A DNA stretch of 64,000 nt from Microcebus murinus (Eukaryota; Chordata; Mammalia; Primates; Cheirogaleidae), in the NCBI RefSeq assembly GCF_040939455.1, contig NC_134110.1, positions 99,973,001 to 100,037,000 of the forward strand, given 5' to 3'. The notes beneath the pieces were generated by a model that was not told the DNA's origin, searched no databases, and saw nothing but the letters and a program-made list of their open reading frames with translations. Position 1 is the first letter of the stretch. Every line of letters begins with the position of its first letter. The position numbers and the translations under genes are program-made. Of the stretch, positions 47,158 to 59,717 are shown piece after piece.

Positions 47158-48667
47158 AGACTACACATAAAAAGAAATAAAATTATCTTTGTTTGCAGAT
47201 GATATGATCTTATATGTAGAAAACTCTAAAGACTTAAAGATTCCACAAAAAAATAGAACTAATAAATTCAACAAAATTGTAAGACACAATTATCAACACA
47301 CATGAAAATGAGTTGTATTTCTATATACTAACAATAAACAATAGAACAGCAGAAATAGAAAATAAGAAAACAATCCCAATGAACAACAGGAATGGAAAAT
47401 AAAAAACAATAGCATCAAAAACAATAAAATAATTAGGAATAAACTTAATCAAGGAGGAGAAAGATTTGTACACTGAACCTGTAAAACTGTAAATTTCTTT
47501 GATAAAAGAAATTACAAAAAACACAAATAAGTGGGAAAACACACCCTGTTCATGAATTGGAAGACTTAATATTATTAAAATGTCCATATTACCCAAAGCA
47601 ATCCATAGATTCAATGTAATTCCTATAAAAATCCCAATGGCATTTTTTGAAATAATAGAAAAAAAATCCTAAAGTTCGTGTGGAATCTCAAGTGCTCCCA
47701 AATAGCCAAAACAATCTTAGAAAAGAAGAACAAAGCTAGAGGACTTACATTTCCTGATTTCAAAGGGTATATTACAAACCTAATTTTATTTCTTCCTTTT
47801 TATACATAACTATACAGTAATCAAAACAGTGGTACTAACATAAAGACAGATAAATACACCAATGGAATTGAACAGAAATGAACCCTCACATATATATTCA
47901 AATGATCTACAACAACAGTGCCAAGACCACACAATGGGAAAAGGACAATTTCTTCAGCAATGGTATTAGGAAAACTAGATACCCACATGCAAAACAATGT
48001 GTATACAAGATAAGGTGGATTCCTACTTTACACCATATACAAAAATTAACTCAAAAGGGATCAAAGATCTAAAACTATAAAACTCCTAGAAAAAAACATA
48101 GGGGAAAACCTTCATTATGATGAATTTTGTAACGATTTATTGGATGTGAAACCAAAAGCATAGGCAACAAAAGTAAAAATAAACAAATGGGACTATATCA
48201 AACTCAAAATGTCTGCACATCAAAGAAAATAATCAACAAAGTGAAAAGGGAACATACAGAATGGGAGAAAATATTTGCAAATCGTATATCTGATACAGGG
48301 TTGACATCTTGAATATATAAAGAAATTCTGCAACTCAACAACAAAAAAACTCAACTAAAAATTGTGCAAGTGACTGAATAGACATTTCTCCAAACAAGAT
48401 ATACCCAAGATGCCCAATGTCACTAATTATTAGAGAAATACAATCAAAACCACAATGAAATACCACCTTACACCCACTAAAATGGCCACTATAAAATAAA
48501 CAAACAAACACCACAGAATAACAAGCATTGATGAGGATATAGAGAAATCAGAATCCCTGTGCAACTGTTGGTGGTAATGTAAAATAGTACTGTCGATGTG
48601 AAAAAGTTTAGTTCCTTAAAAAATTAAAAATGGAATTACCATGTTATCTAGCAATCTCACTTCTCAA
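47158..48667 (+). mobile_element. old LINE-1 ORF2 3' half, first part, in TMEM68 intron
   Basis: TTTGTTTGCAGATGATATGATC (FADD-type region), then ATCAACACACATGAAAATGAG, CAAAGCAATCCATAGATTCAATG and CAATCTCACTTCTCAATATATATCC. It breaks at about 48667, and the same element resumes at 49734. Antisense to the gene. Confidence 0.88.
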
Positions 48668-49733
48668 TATATATCCAAATCGAATCCAGGTGCTTGTCAA
48701 GGAAATAATCCATCACAACCAAGTGGGCTTCATCCAGGGATGGTTCAACATACACAAGCCTTATATGACAAACCCACAGCCCCCATATCAGACAAACCCC
48801 ATATCATACTGAATGGGGAAAAATTGAAAGCATTACCACTTAGAACTGGAACAAGACAAGGTTGCCCACTATCTCCACTTCTATTCAACAGAGTGCTGGA
48901 AGTCCTTGCTACAGCAATCAGACAAGAGAGCGGAATTAAGGGCGTCCAAATGGGAGCAGAATAGATCAAACTCTCACTCTTTGCTGATGACATGATATTA
49001 TACCTAGAAAACCCCAAGGATTCAACCAAGAGACTCCTTGATTTGATAAATGAATTTGGTAAAGTCTCAGGATACAAAATCAATAAACAGAAATCAGAGG
49101 CATTTATATACACCAACAATAGTACAAGTGAGAACCAAATCAAAGACTCAATTCCCTTCAAAATAGCAACAAAGAAAATAAAGTACCTAGGAATATATTT
49201 AACTAAGAAGGTAAAAGACGTCTACACAGAGAACTATGAAACACTGAAGAAGGAAATGGCAGAGGATGTAAACTAGTAGAAGAATATACCATGTTCATGG
49301 GTTGGCAGAATCATTATTGTTAAAATGTCTATACTACCCAAAGTGACCTACAGAGTCAATGCCATCCCTATCAAAATGCCACCATTATTTTTCACAGATA
49401 TAGAAAAAATAATTTTACACTTTGTATGGAACTAGAGAAGACCCCATATAGCAAAATCAATCCTAGGCAATAAAAACAAAATAGGAGGTATCAATTTACC
49501 AAACTTCAAACTATACTACAAGGCTACAGTAATTAAAACAGCTTTGGATTGGCACAAGAACAGGGACATTGACCAGTGGAATAGAACAGAGAACCCAGAT
49601 ATAAAACCATCCTCATATAGCCAACTAATCTTCGACAAAGCAGACAAAAACACACACTGGGGAAAAGAATCCTTATTCAATAAATGGTGCTGGGAAAACT
49701 GGACAGCCACATGTAGAAGACTGAAACAAGAAC
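48668..49733 (+). mobile_element. internal LINE-1 fragment without 3' end, inserted in the old L1
   Basis: Younger-family L1 ORF2 from AATCGAATCCAGGTGCTTGTC to GTAGAAGACTGAAACAAGA, with [20 protein letters not shown] and LTLFADD-type sequence. It has neither an L1 5' end nor the 3'UTR and poly(A). An internal deletion after GGTTCAACATACACAA is visible. The outer L1 text continues directly after it (CTCAAAGCAATATCTTTTAG), with only short overlaps (AAA, AAGA) at the junctions. Confidence 0.82.
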
Positions 49734-50200
49734 TCAAAGCAATATCTTTTAGAGACATTTGCACACCAACATTCACTGTAACGTTGTTCACAATAGCCAA
49801 GATATAGAAACAATTTAAGTGTCCATCAACAAATGAACTGATATACAAAAAGTGGTAAATATATAAAATGGAATATTATTCAGCCTTAGAAAAGGAAGAG
49901 ACAACATAGATGAACCTTGAGGACATTATGCTAACTGAATATGCCAATCACAAAAAGATAAATATACTGATATGAGGTATCTAAAGCAGTCAAACTTAGA
50001 AAAGTAGAATGGTGTGATTGCCAGGGGCTATGAAAGGGGGAAATGGGAAGTTGGTGGTTCAATGGGTATAAAGAGACAGTTTTGCAAGATGAAAAAATTC
50101 TAGAGATCTGTTGTTCAACAATGTGAATGTACTTAACCATACTGAACTATATGATTAAAAATGGTGAAGATGGTAAATATGTGTTTTTTTAACCATAATT
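49734..50200 (+). mobile_element. old LINE-1 3' end, second part
   Basis: ATTTGCACACCAACATTCAC, CACAATAGCCAAGATATAG, GGAATATTATTCAGCCTTAG and TGAACTATATGATTAAAAATGG complete the L1 begun at 47158. Confidence 0.85.
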
Positions 50201-50224
50201 TAAAAATTTGTAAATAAATCGGAC

Positions 50225-50226
<2 letters not shown>

Positions 50227-50275
<49 letters not shown>

Positions 50276-50279
50276 ACAA
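50227..50279 (+). repeat. (CA)n microsatellite
   Basis: About 22 CA units, then CATACACACA. Confidence 0.97.
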
Positions 50280-50304
50280 AACGCTGGTATAAAACTTATA
50301 TCAA

Positions 50305-51314
<1,010 letters not shown>

Positions 51315-51454
51315 CTTTTCAACTAATTCTTCTGCTGTTATCTTTGGATCATATGGAATGGGATCACCTAAATAGGTCCGTAACTTCACTGGAAAACCTC
51401 CATACACTGGAGCAAATGGATAGCGAAATTTTTCGTAAAGCCACCTAAATAACC
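51315..51454 (-). CDS. TMEM68: TMEM68 coding exon (second last)
   Basis: The acceptor ends AAACAG and the donor is GTAAAT. The exon completes a split Arg codon, then reads LFRWLYEKFRYPFAPVYGGF, PVKLRTYLGDPIPYDPKITA, EELVEK. YGGFPVKLRTYLGDPIPYD is the most conserved part of the C-terminal acyltransferase region. Confidence 0.94.
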
Positions 51455-51589
51455 CTGTTTCAAAGTAAACAAAATCATTTTACTTGGTTAATTAGTCTGA
51501 CCTTGTAGTTGTAAACTTTCAAATTAATTATGTAAGACTTATAGGAAGGTGGCAAAAAAGTATTACTTCCTGGCAATTAATATAATATT

Positions 51590-51760
51590 TTTTTAAAAGA
51601 GGAGCTTTTCATCAATTGTAAGAAAGGTACCACATCAATGCAAGATGTTAATAAGAGTGGAAACTGAGGGTGGTAAAGAAAGATATGAGAATTCTTTGTA
51701 CTTTCTGCTTAATTTTTCTATAAACCTAAATATACCAAAAAGTCAATTAATTTTTTTAAG
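51590..51760 (+). mobile_element. old L1-type 3'UTR fragment
   Basis: CAATGCAAGATGTTAATAAGAG, GAGAATTCTTTGTACTTTCTGC and TTTTTCTATAAACCTAAA fit an old L1 3'UTR. Low certainty. Confidence 0.45.
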
Positions 51761-53160
51761 AAGATGAGCTTTCACAAATATGAGAATTTAAAAAGGCAAA
51801 CCAATTATTATTACTGCAAAACAAAGAGTAAAAACTGCTACCAGAAGCCATAAGCTAAAGTCTAGAGACTCACAAATAGGTGATTTACATGAATAAAAGA
51901 TCAAAAATATTATAGAAATAAAATAAATTTATATAAACATGAGACTACTGATGCAAAATAAGGACTAAAAATATTATTCTAAATTAGGAAAAACAAAACT
52001 AATATATCAAAGCAAAGAATTACTAATGTTATTGACCAAATCTAAAATTTAGCAGGATTAAATAAAAAAGTGGTAATAATGTAAAATCAACTGATAGACT
52101 AAGTTTAAAAAAAAAAAATCAAAAACATTGAGAAAGGAATCCAAAACAGACAAGCCACATGGAATATACTGTCATGGATTATACTGAAAGCTGAAAACAG
52201 TGTTTACATATGGAAACACAAATGCACAATAAGATACAAATCATAAACACAAAATCACTAGATATTAATTTTTGAAATATTTCATTTTAAAGTCAAGAAA
52301 ATTCAAAAAGCAGTCACAATAAATTTTAAAAACAATTTATAATAAAGTAAACAAAATTTCTGGAATAATTTGATCTAAATTCTAAAGAAATGAGCTGAGA
52401 AAAAATTAAAAGAAATAATTCCATAACAAAAGCAAAACATCACATCAATCTGCCTTTCTACTTGAAATTTTTTAAAAAAGGGAGAATAAATTAAGACTTA
52501 AAAACATAACAGAATATCAAGAAAACAGCAATGTTATCCATAAAAGAAATAATAGCAGCTTAAAGCTCTTCAGAAGGGGACTTATATGTGGATAGGAACA
52601 CTAACAATAATAGTACTAAGGATACAAAATATCATCAAATATGTAACAACATATAAACCATAGGGTACAAACACAAACTTTGAAAATTTCAAAATAAGAA
52701 AACAGACATTGCAAAGAAAAAGCACAATCATTAATACTCCTATAACTGGATTAAAAGTTTATTTTAATCAATAAATTAAAAATAGGTAAAAAAATTTTCA
52801 ATGTAAGTGTATTATGGTTCAAAATATTAAAAAAAAGAAGAAGAAGAAGAGTGACAGAAATAAACCAAAGCAAATGATACTTCCTTAGGCAGTTAATCTT
52901 AATTCACTATCATATTGTCATCCATTTTTAAAGCTGTAACTTCTGGGTTGAGTTAAAAAGATAGTTTGGAGAGTTTGTAAATTTGTTCTAAACCTCATCA
53001 ACATGGTTTAACACAATATATTAGACAATTTGCTCCAAAATTTTAAAAAGCTCATTTAAAAAGCTTCAGTATGTATGATACTTTCAACAAAAATATAACA
53101 TCTAAGAACTACCATTACTTAGAACAAGTTATCATTTAGACTTTTTATTTTAAATTAATT
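51761..53160. other. TMEM68 intron, A-rich, no recognisable feature
   Basis: Very AT-rich intron without nameable repeats. Confidence 0.5.
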
Positions 53161-53528
<368 letters not shown>

Positions 53529-53649
53529 TAGGGTTTTATAAACCCAAATATTTTAAATATTGCATTGTAATTAAAAATTGTATGAATTACAACTGTATTA
53601 ACTCCCCTAAAAAAAAAAAAAAAAAAAAATTGTATGAATCAGAACTTAC

Positions 53650-53710
53650 TTGTTCCTCCAAGTGATCTAAATCCTTCTCGAATATTTTGTGTAAACACAG
53701 GAATAATGGG
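53650..53710 (-). CDS. TMEM68: TMEM68 coding exon
   Basis: The acceptor TTTCTTTAG is followed by PIIPVFTQNIREGFRSLGGT and one base of an Arg codon, then donor GTAAGT. It is 61 nt long and too short to stand out without the neighbouring exons. It is in phase with both. Confidence 0.93.
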
Positions 53711-54789
53711 CTAAAGAAAAGGAGAATCTGAATTAAACAGTAAATAATCCATTAATCAATGTCTCCATTGAGTAATACAAACTTTTTTTTTAAGAGAATA
53801 GGCATACAAATTTATTAGCGTTGCATGGGGGATAATCATGCAGTGATTACCCCCTAATGCACACTTTTAAGGGCCTGAGGTTATGAAAATAAGATATTTT
53901 AAAAACAAAGACATGCTTGACTATCAGGCTAAATTCAACTTGATCATTTGTGAAAATAAAAATTGGAAATACTACCCTCCAGTGGTAATGCATAATATTT
54001 CATTTACCAATTTTCCTAACATTCCACATTAAAACCTAGAAACCCAAATAGAGATTCCAGTAATCATTAACTTCATTAAGTAAAATGAATGTGGTAAATT
54101 AAATTGGTTTTAGTGGGCTACTGAATAGCATGATCACTGAAGAAAAGTTGCAAGGTAGAGAAAGAGTCACTCTAAAGAGAAATTTATATAAATTTAAATG
54201 ACAGGTTTTGGCAAGATGCTGTCATGGAATTAGTGAAATTTTTTGTGAGCCTATTAAATCTAAAATGTTCAGCATCAATGAAAAGTAAGCATTAAGACAT
54301 GGCAAAAAAAAAAGGAAAAAATTAAAGAATTCTTCATATTGTTCATTTAGGGGATTTTTGTTCACAAGTTCATGATTTTTAATTTTCCATGAATATCAAT
54401 GATTATAATTTTTAATAATGAAGACTTTAAAATCATAAAATAATGAAGTATTGAAATATCATATAAGGAGATTGTGCCACTGTAAACAAATGAAGTAGAC
54501 AAAAAATTGAATGAAACACTTTAAAATATACACGTAATATACTGAATTAAATGATCTTTTAGAATAGATAAAAGTGTGGGGAGAGTATCATACTACAATC
54601 GACCATCAGTCTATGCCTATTACTTGCTTAACGAGCAGGGTTTGAGATATTTAAATAAGCTGATATTTACAGTTGTTCCTATTCAGCTTTGGAAAACAAT
54701 AAGATATGGTGGGCTGATGGAAAGAGACTACAGGTATAGCTTTCTTCATAAAACTTACCACCTTACATGTAACTAACTGATCATTTATT
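53711..54789. other. TMEM68 intron, no recognisable feature
   Basis: AT-rich. The frame at 54576-54776 is not recognised. Confidence 0.5.
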
Positions 54790-54950
54790 TTATTGTCTCT
54801 CCCGTCTCACCAGCAGGAAGACACCTTATATATTGCAGGGACATTGTTTTGTTCACTGCTGTATTTCCAGCACTTAGAACAATACCTGCAACAGACCAGG
54901 TGCTAAAAGAAAGTGTGATGGATGGATTAAAGGAAATTAATAAACAGAGC
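54790..54950 (+). mobile_element. L2 3' end fragment
   Basis: TTTTGTTCACTGCTGTATTTCC, AGCACTTAGAACAATACCTGC and CAGGTGCTAAAAGAAA match the L2 terminus. Confidence 0.65.
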
Positions 54951-55794
54951 AGAGAGATAATGCTTCTAATGAATTATCCATACCCTCTGAATCCATACCC
55001 TCTGAACTTTGAATACAAAGTTCAGAAACAGGAAGCAACAATCTCAAACCAGTTAGGAAAAAGAGAGAACTCAGGTAAAGAAAAGCAGCCAGATGAACAA
55101 TTTAAAATTTGATGGAGTTAATTCACAAAGCTAACACATAAGAAGATAAAGTATGCTGAACTCTTCAGTAGAACATTCAGATTATGATCTAGGAAATCAC
55201 CACTAATTTTATAAAATAAAATGATGGCTGAAATCCTAATGTTTTAAGTAGTTATAAATAAAATGTCCTTAGCGTTGAGAACTTAAAATGTCCAAGAAAG
55301 AACAGAAATCTTCCAGCTCACATGTACACCATTTTGTCTCCTCTGACAAGCACTGCTGGAGTTATGTTTACTGACTGGCATGATCCTAGAAAGTCTGTCC
55401 TGAAGTATGCACTTTTTAAAGACTATTTGGGTTAAACATCATTCCTTAAACAGCTAATGCTCTGGAGGCCGGACATTTCTAGAGTCTACTAAATAGGAGA
55501 AAGCTTATCCTAGCAGGATCAGTGTTCCAGACTATAGTCTGGGCATATGGTTTCTATGCACTCAAGCTTGCTTGAATCCTTACAGGCACAAACATCGATT
55601 TATTACAACTTGATCTTGTAGTACAATTATTCACTCCCTTCCTTATGCACACTTTGTATACAAGTTAGTTGTATTAGTAACCTAGAATTCGATTGTTTAC
55701 ATAAATAAATGTGTCTCTGTATGTATGTGTATGTATGCATGTATGTAAGAGAGAGAAAGAGTGAATGTGAATGTTTAAAAACTATTCTTGGGGA
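54951..55794. other. TMEM68 intron, no recognisable feature
   Basis: Contains a short ATGTATGT-rich tract near 55720. Nothing else identified. Confidence 0.5.
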
Positions 55795-55960
55795 ATCAGT
55801 TTAGCATGATCTTAGAGTTTTAACTCTGCCACTAAAAATATAGGAACCATTGCACAAGTTACTTACCATGTTTCAGCCTCACTTTCTTCATGTGTAAAGG
55901 GAGGATAAATAATAATTTTCCCTATCTCAAACTTTTTTATAGATTAAGACAATTCATGTA
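55795..55960 (+). mobile_element. MIR element, diverged
   Basis: TTTAACTCTGCCACTAAAAA, ACAAGTTACTTACCATG, TTTCAGCCTCACTTTCTTC and GTGTAAAGGGAGGATAAATAATAA are plus-strand MIR. Confidence 0.65.
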
Positions 55961-57501
55961 AACAACTTTATTGAAACACAATACTATTTTCTTTTGCATC
56001 TGTTATTTATTTTCTAATTAGGCTAATTTTCCTCAACTTAGATATAAAGTTAGTTAAAAATTTCTTATCAAAGTCAAAATTATCAGGAATTCACAAGAGT
56101 GATTTATATTATATCAAAGTTTGTCACTTTCAAATAAATCTTAAATATTTTCTACCAATGTTTTGTGTACATAAATTGACAATCTGACTCTTCCTTTTTA
56201 ATTTCTATTATTGTGTCACAATTTGAATGCAGTTAATCCTGTAACCATAGTCAAATTTTTGCTCATATCTTATGGTGATTTTGTGAGGCCTATTAAGGGA
56301 TTTTCCAGATGGGACACTTGTGCCATTTACAACTATATATGTATATTACTGAAAGATTTCCCTCACTAATCTAGGAAGCCATCACAGTCTCGGATGTCAG
56401 CAGACTCACTGTGAAATGTAGTCAGGGATGGCAACAGCACCAGTTGCCTCGAGTCCTGAACTGTGCTCTGCTCTGCTGCTGCCTTGCTGTATGACCAGAT
56501 CCCTTCCATCCCTCCAGCTCTCTGTGCCTGAGTCTCATCTGTAACATCGGAATAATTGCATATGTCACCTCCTCACTGCACAGGAGTACCAAGACAAAGC
56601 TTTCAAAAGTACTACAAGATGTTGGGGTGGTACAATATTAATCAAACTTATACTGGTATTTTGTAAGTTTGTAGCATTAAAGATTTGTTTGTTTTAAGCT
56701 TATAAAAGGCTATTTCTTAAATTTTCTGAAATTTTGTACAAAAATTTTAAATTAGATTATTTTAATTATCTAAAAACTCAACGGTCACAAAAAGAGGTTT
56801 TTTTCTCCACATCATGTCTTTCTTTTAAGCCTTCTTCCAAACAATATGTTGCTCAAAACTGTAAATTTAAGGATGAGGAATTAGAATCCTATGATACATT
56901 TGTGTGATTTCAAATCAATTTTTATCATTTTTAATCCTAAACTTTTGAAGAAAAATTTATTTCAAAATATAAACTTGAAAAGTTAACCTTCTTTGATTAG
57001 GTTTTTAGTTTTTATCATTGTTTCAACACACATTACATTGACTTTTGTTAATTTTTCTACAACTGCATATATCCTTTTGTATTCTATATCATTCATATAG
57101 TCTTAAGTTTTTGTTTTCTGCATCTGTGCTTAAGGTTAAATAAAATGTACTATATATTAAATATCACTAACACTATTAATATAAAATCAAAAGGCTCCTT
57201 TCCACTAGTGTTTAATATTCTGTGTTTGAAAAAATAAATTCAATTCAGCAAATACTTAATTCTACTCAATGCTGGTCACTGTATAAGGGATTAAAATATA
57301 CAAGAACAGCCTTCTACCACAGGACAGTACTATTTAAATTTTTATGTTAATTATAAAATGGGCAAGTACATCAACTTTTACTAGGATCATATTATTAAAG
57401 TACTATAGTAATAACTTCTACGAGTTACATAAACATATGTATAGAACAGAGGACAATGTATTTTATGTTGTTGTAAACTTTGTAATTAAAAAGTAAAGAG
57501 A
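55961..57501. other. TMEM68 intron; possible MIR-like patch at 56440-56600
   Basis: GCTGTATGACCAGATCCC, CTGTGCCTGAGTCTCATCTG and CATCGGAATAATTGCATATG suggest a degraded MIR. Otherwise nothing. Confidence 0.4.
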
Positions 57502-57836
57502 GGCCGGGCGCTGTGGCTCACGCCTGTAATCCTAGCTCTTGGGAGGCCGAGGCGGGTGGATTGCTCAAGGTCAGGAGTTCAAAACCAGCCTGAGCGAGAC
57601 CCCGTCTCTACTATAAATAGAAAGAAATTAATTGGCCAACTGATATATATATATAAAAATTAGCCGGGCATGGTGGCGCATGCCTGTAGTCCCAGCTACC
57701 CGGGAGGCTGAGGCAGAAGGATCACTCGAGCCCAGGAGTTTGAGGTTGCTGTGAGCTAGGCTGACGCCACGGCACTCACTCTAGCCCGGGCAACAAAGTG
57801 AGACTCTGTCTCAAAAAAAAAAAAAAAAAAAAAAAA
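57502..57836 (+). mobile_element. Alu, young strepsirrhine subfamily, with TSD
   Basis: GGCCGGGCGCTGTGGCTCAC, left-arm TAGCTCTTGGGAGGCCG, the GGCCAACTGATATATATATA mid-region and CACGGCACTCACTCTAG. CpGs are largely intact. AAAAAGTAAAGAGA flanks both sides. Antisense to the gene. Confidence 0.96.
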
Positions 57837-58219
57837 GTAAAGAGAAAACATCCATTTTTCTTCAAATACTGCTCTTGGGTTAGAATGAGTCATCCATAAT
57901 CTTTTCCTTTTAATTAGCAGTCTGTACTTGCATGATGGGCAAACTAGGAGTGTAGACTGGTCTTTTCATTTGACAGCAATGGGAACACAAAAACCTTGAA
58001 ATGTGAAAGTTACTGGCAGCAGTCTCTAATTAGCCTGGAAAAACAACAATACTCTATCAAACATACTGTGCATTTTTTCCCCTAACAATCTAAAATAAAA
58101 AGAAACAGAAAACAAACAAGAAAAATTCCATAAGTAATAGATAAGTGTTTCACAGGATTAAGTACGATATGGAGACCAAAAAGCTGAGAAATACTTTTCA
58201 AAAGCAAAAGAAAAGAACA
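57837..58219. other. TMEM68 intron between two young Alus
   Basis: Unique AT-rich sequence. No feature seen. Confidence 0.5.
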
Positions 58220-58548
58220 GGCCGGGCGCTGTGGCTCACGCCTGTAATCCTAGCTCTTGGGAGGCCGAGGCGGGCGGATTGCTCAAGGTCAGGAGTTCAA
58301 AACCAGCCTGAGCGAGACCCCGTCTCTACTATAAATAGAAAGAAATTAATTGGCCAACTGATATATATATAAAAAATTAGCCGGGCATGGTGGCACATGC
58401 CTGTAGTCCCAGCTACTTGGGAGGCTGAGGCAGAAGGATCACTCGAGCCCAGGAGTTTGAGGTTGCTGTGAGCTAGGCTGACGCCACGGCACTCACTCTA
58501 GCCTGGGCAACAAAGCGAGACTCTGTCTCAAAAAAAAAAAAAAAAAAA
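58220..58548 (+). mobile_element. Alu, young strepsirrhine subfamily, with TSD
   Basis: Nearly identical to the copy at 57502, sharing the same diagnostic variants. AAAAGAAAAGAACA is duplicated on both sides. Same orientation, 718 bp apart start to start. Confidence 0.96.
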
Positions 58549-58960
58549 GAAAAGAACAAAATGGCATTCACATCCTCCAGTCTACAAAGTAGATAATTAT
58601 AATGAATCCCAGAGGAACATTTAATTTTATTGACAAATTCATTTATAAAGTCTTTTAAAAATATCTAAATTATACCAATCATCTATCTCTTATCTTTATT
58701 CACATTATTAAATAGGTGACCACATTTGCTGATAAAATACAATAGGGGTCGTATAGTATAGTGAGTCCTATTGTGATAAAAATTGGTCACAGATAACATA
58801 ACTATTAATAAAACCAATAACCACCACTGAAATATTCCAACTCAATCATAACCAAAAATTTAAAAACAGAATTGGACTGATTATACTTAAAATGAAAAGT
58901 ATACCTGAAGGAATACAAAGTTATTTGTACAAAATTACAAATCTGATGAAAACAAGCAGA
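58549..58960. other. TMEM68 intron, no recognisable feature
   Basis: AT-rich. Nothing identified. Confidence 0.5.
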
Positions 58961-59272
58961 ATTTTTTTTTTCTTTTAAGAGACAGTCTTGCTCTGCCACC
59001 CAGGCTGGAGTGCATGGAGTACAATGGTACAATCATAGCTCACTGCAATCTCAAACTCCTAGACTCAAGCAGCAATCCTCCTGTCTTAGCCTCTGGAGTA
59101 GCTGAGACTTCAAGCATGTGCCATGCTTAGCTAATTAAAAAAATTTTTTTTTGTAGAGACAGGGTCTCACCATCTTGCCCAGGCTGGTCTCAAATGCTTG
59201 GCCTCAAGCAATCCTCCCATCTCAGCCTCCCAAAGTGCTGTGATTACAGGCATGAGCCACTATGCCTGGCCA
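58961..59272 (-). mobile_element. Alu, old (AluJ-like), in TMEM68 intron
   Basis: GAGACAGTCTTGCTCTGCCAC, GTAGAGACAGGGTCTCACC and CATGAGCCACTATGCCTGGCC. It lies about 250 bp downstream in gene sense from the exon at 59524-59717. Confidence 0.92.
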
Positions 59273-59523
59273 GAAGCTGGATTTTGAAATGTAAAATAAA
59301 ACTTTACTGGATATTTGCCAAATTTCCAGGTTGATTGTTTAAAGATGGATTCCCATGCACAAGAAATATTCTCTATTGGTACCTTATAAATAGTTATATA
59401 TACTAATTTTTAAAGTATTACAATGAAAGCATCTAAGTTCTTATATACCTTGGCTCACTATTTAAAGTATTTATTTTAAATTTAACTAAGCTTCACATTA
59501 ATAATTAATTTTATACAACTCAC

Positions 59524-59717
59524 CACTTTTGCATCAATTGCAACCTGAGCGAAGCCTTTACGATTACCCCATACGATGTTGTAGGTTTCATCACTAATTA
59601 GTGCTTCTCGAACTCCACCTGGTGAAATAGCTAACAAGTGACCACTCTTCAGAATTTCAACACATTTTTCTCTTGGTCCAGGTAGAACACAAAACACATC
59701 AAGTAATAAACTAAACC
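59524..59717 (-). CDS. TMEM68: TMEM68 coding exon with SPGG motif
   Basis: Acceptor TTTTTTACAG; donor GTGAGT. It completes a split Gly codon, then encodes FSLLLDVFCVLPGPREKCVE, ILKSGHLLAISPGGVREAL, ISDETYNIVWGNRKGFAQVA and IDAKV. SPGGVREA resembles the glycine-rich motif of DGAT2/LPLAT-type acyltransferases. The apparent frame continuing past 59524 to 59482 is intron. Confidence 0.95.

Noticed and set aside
59482..59697. 71-residue single-exon frame
   Set aside because: It is one TMEM68 exon plus run-on into the intron; the GTGAGT donor at 59523 ends the exon.
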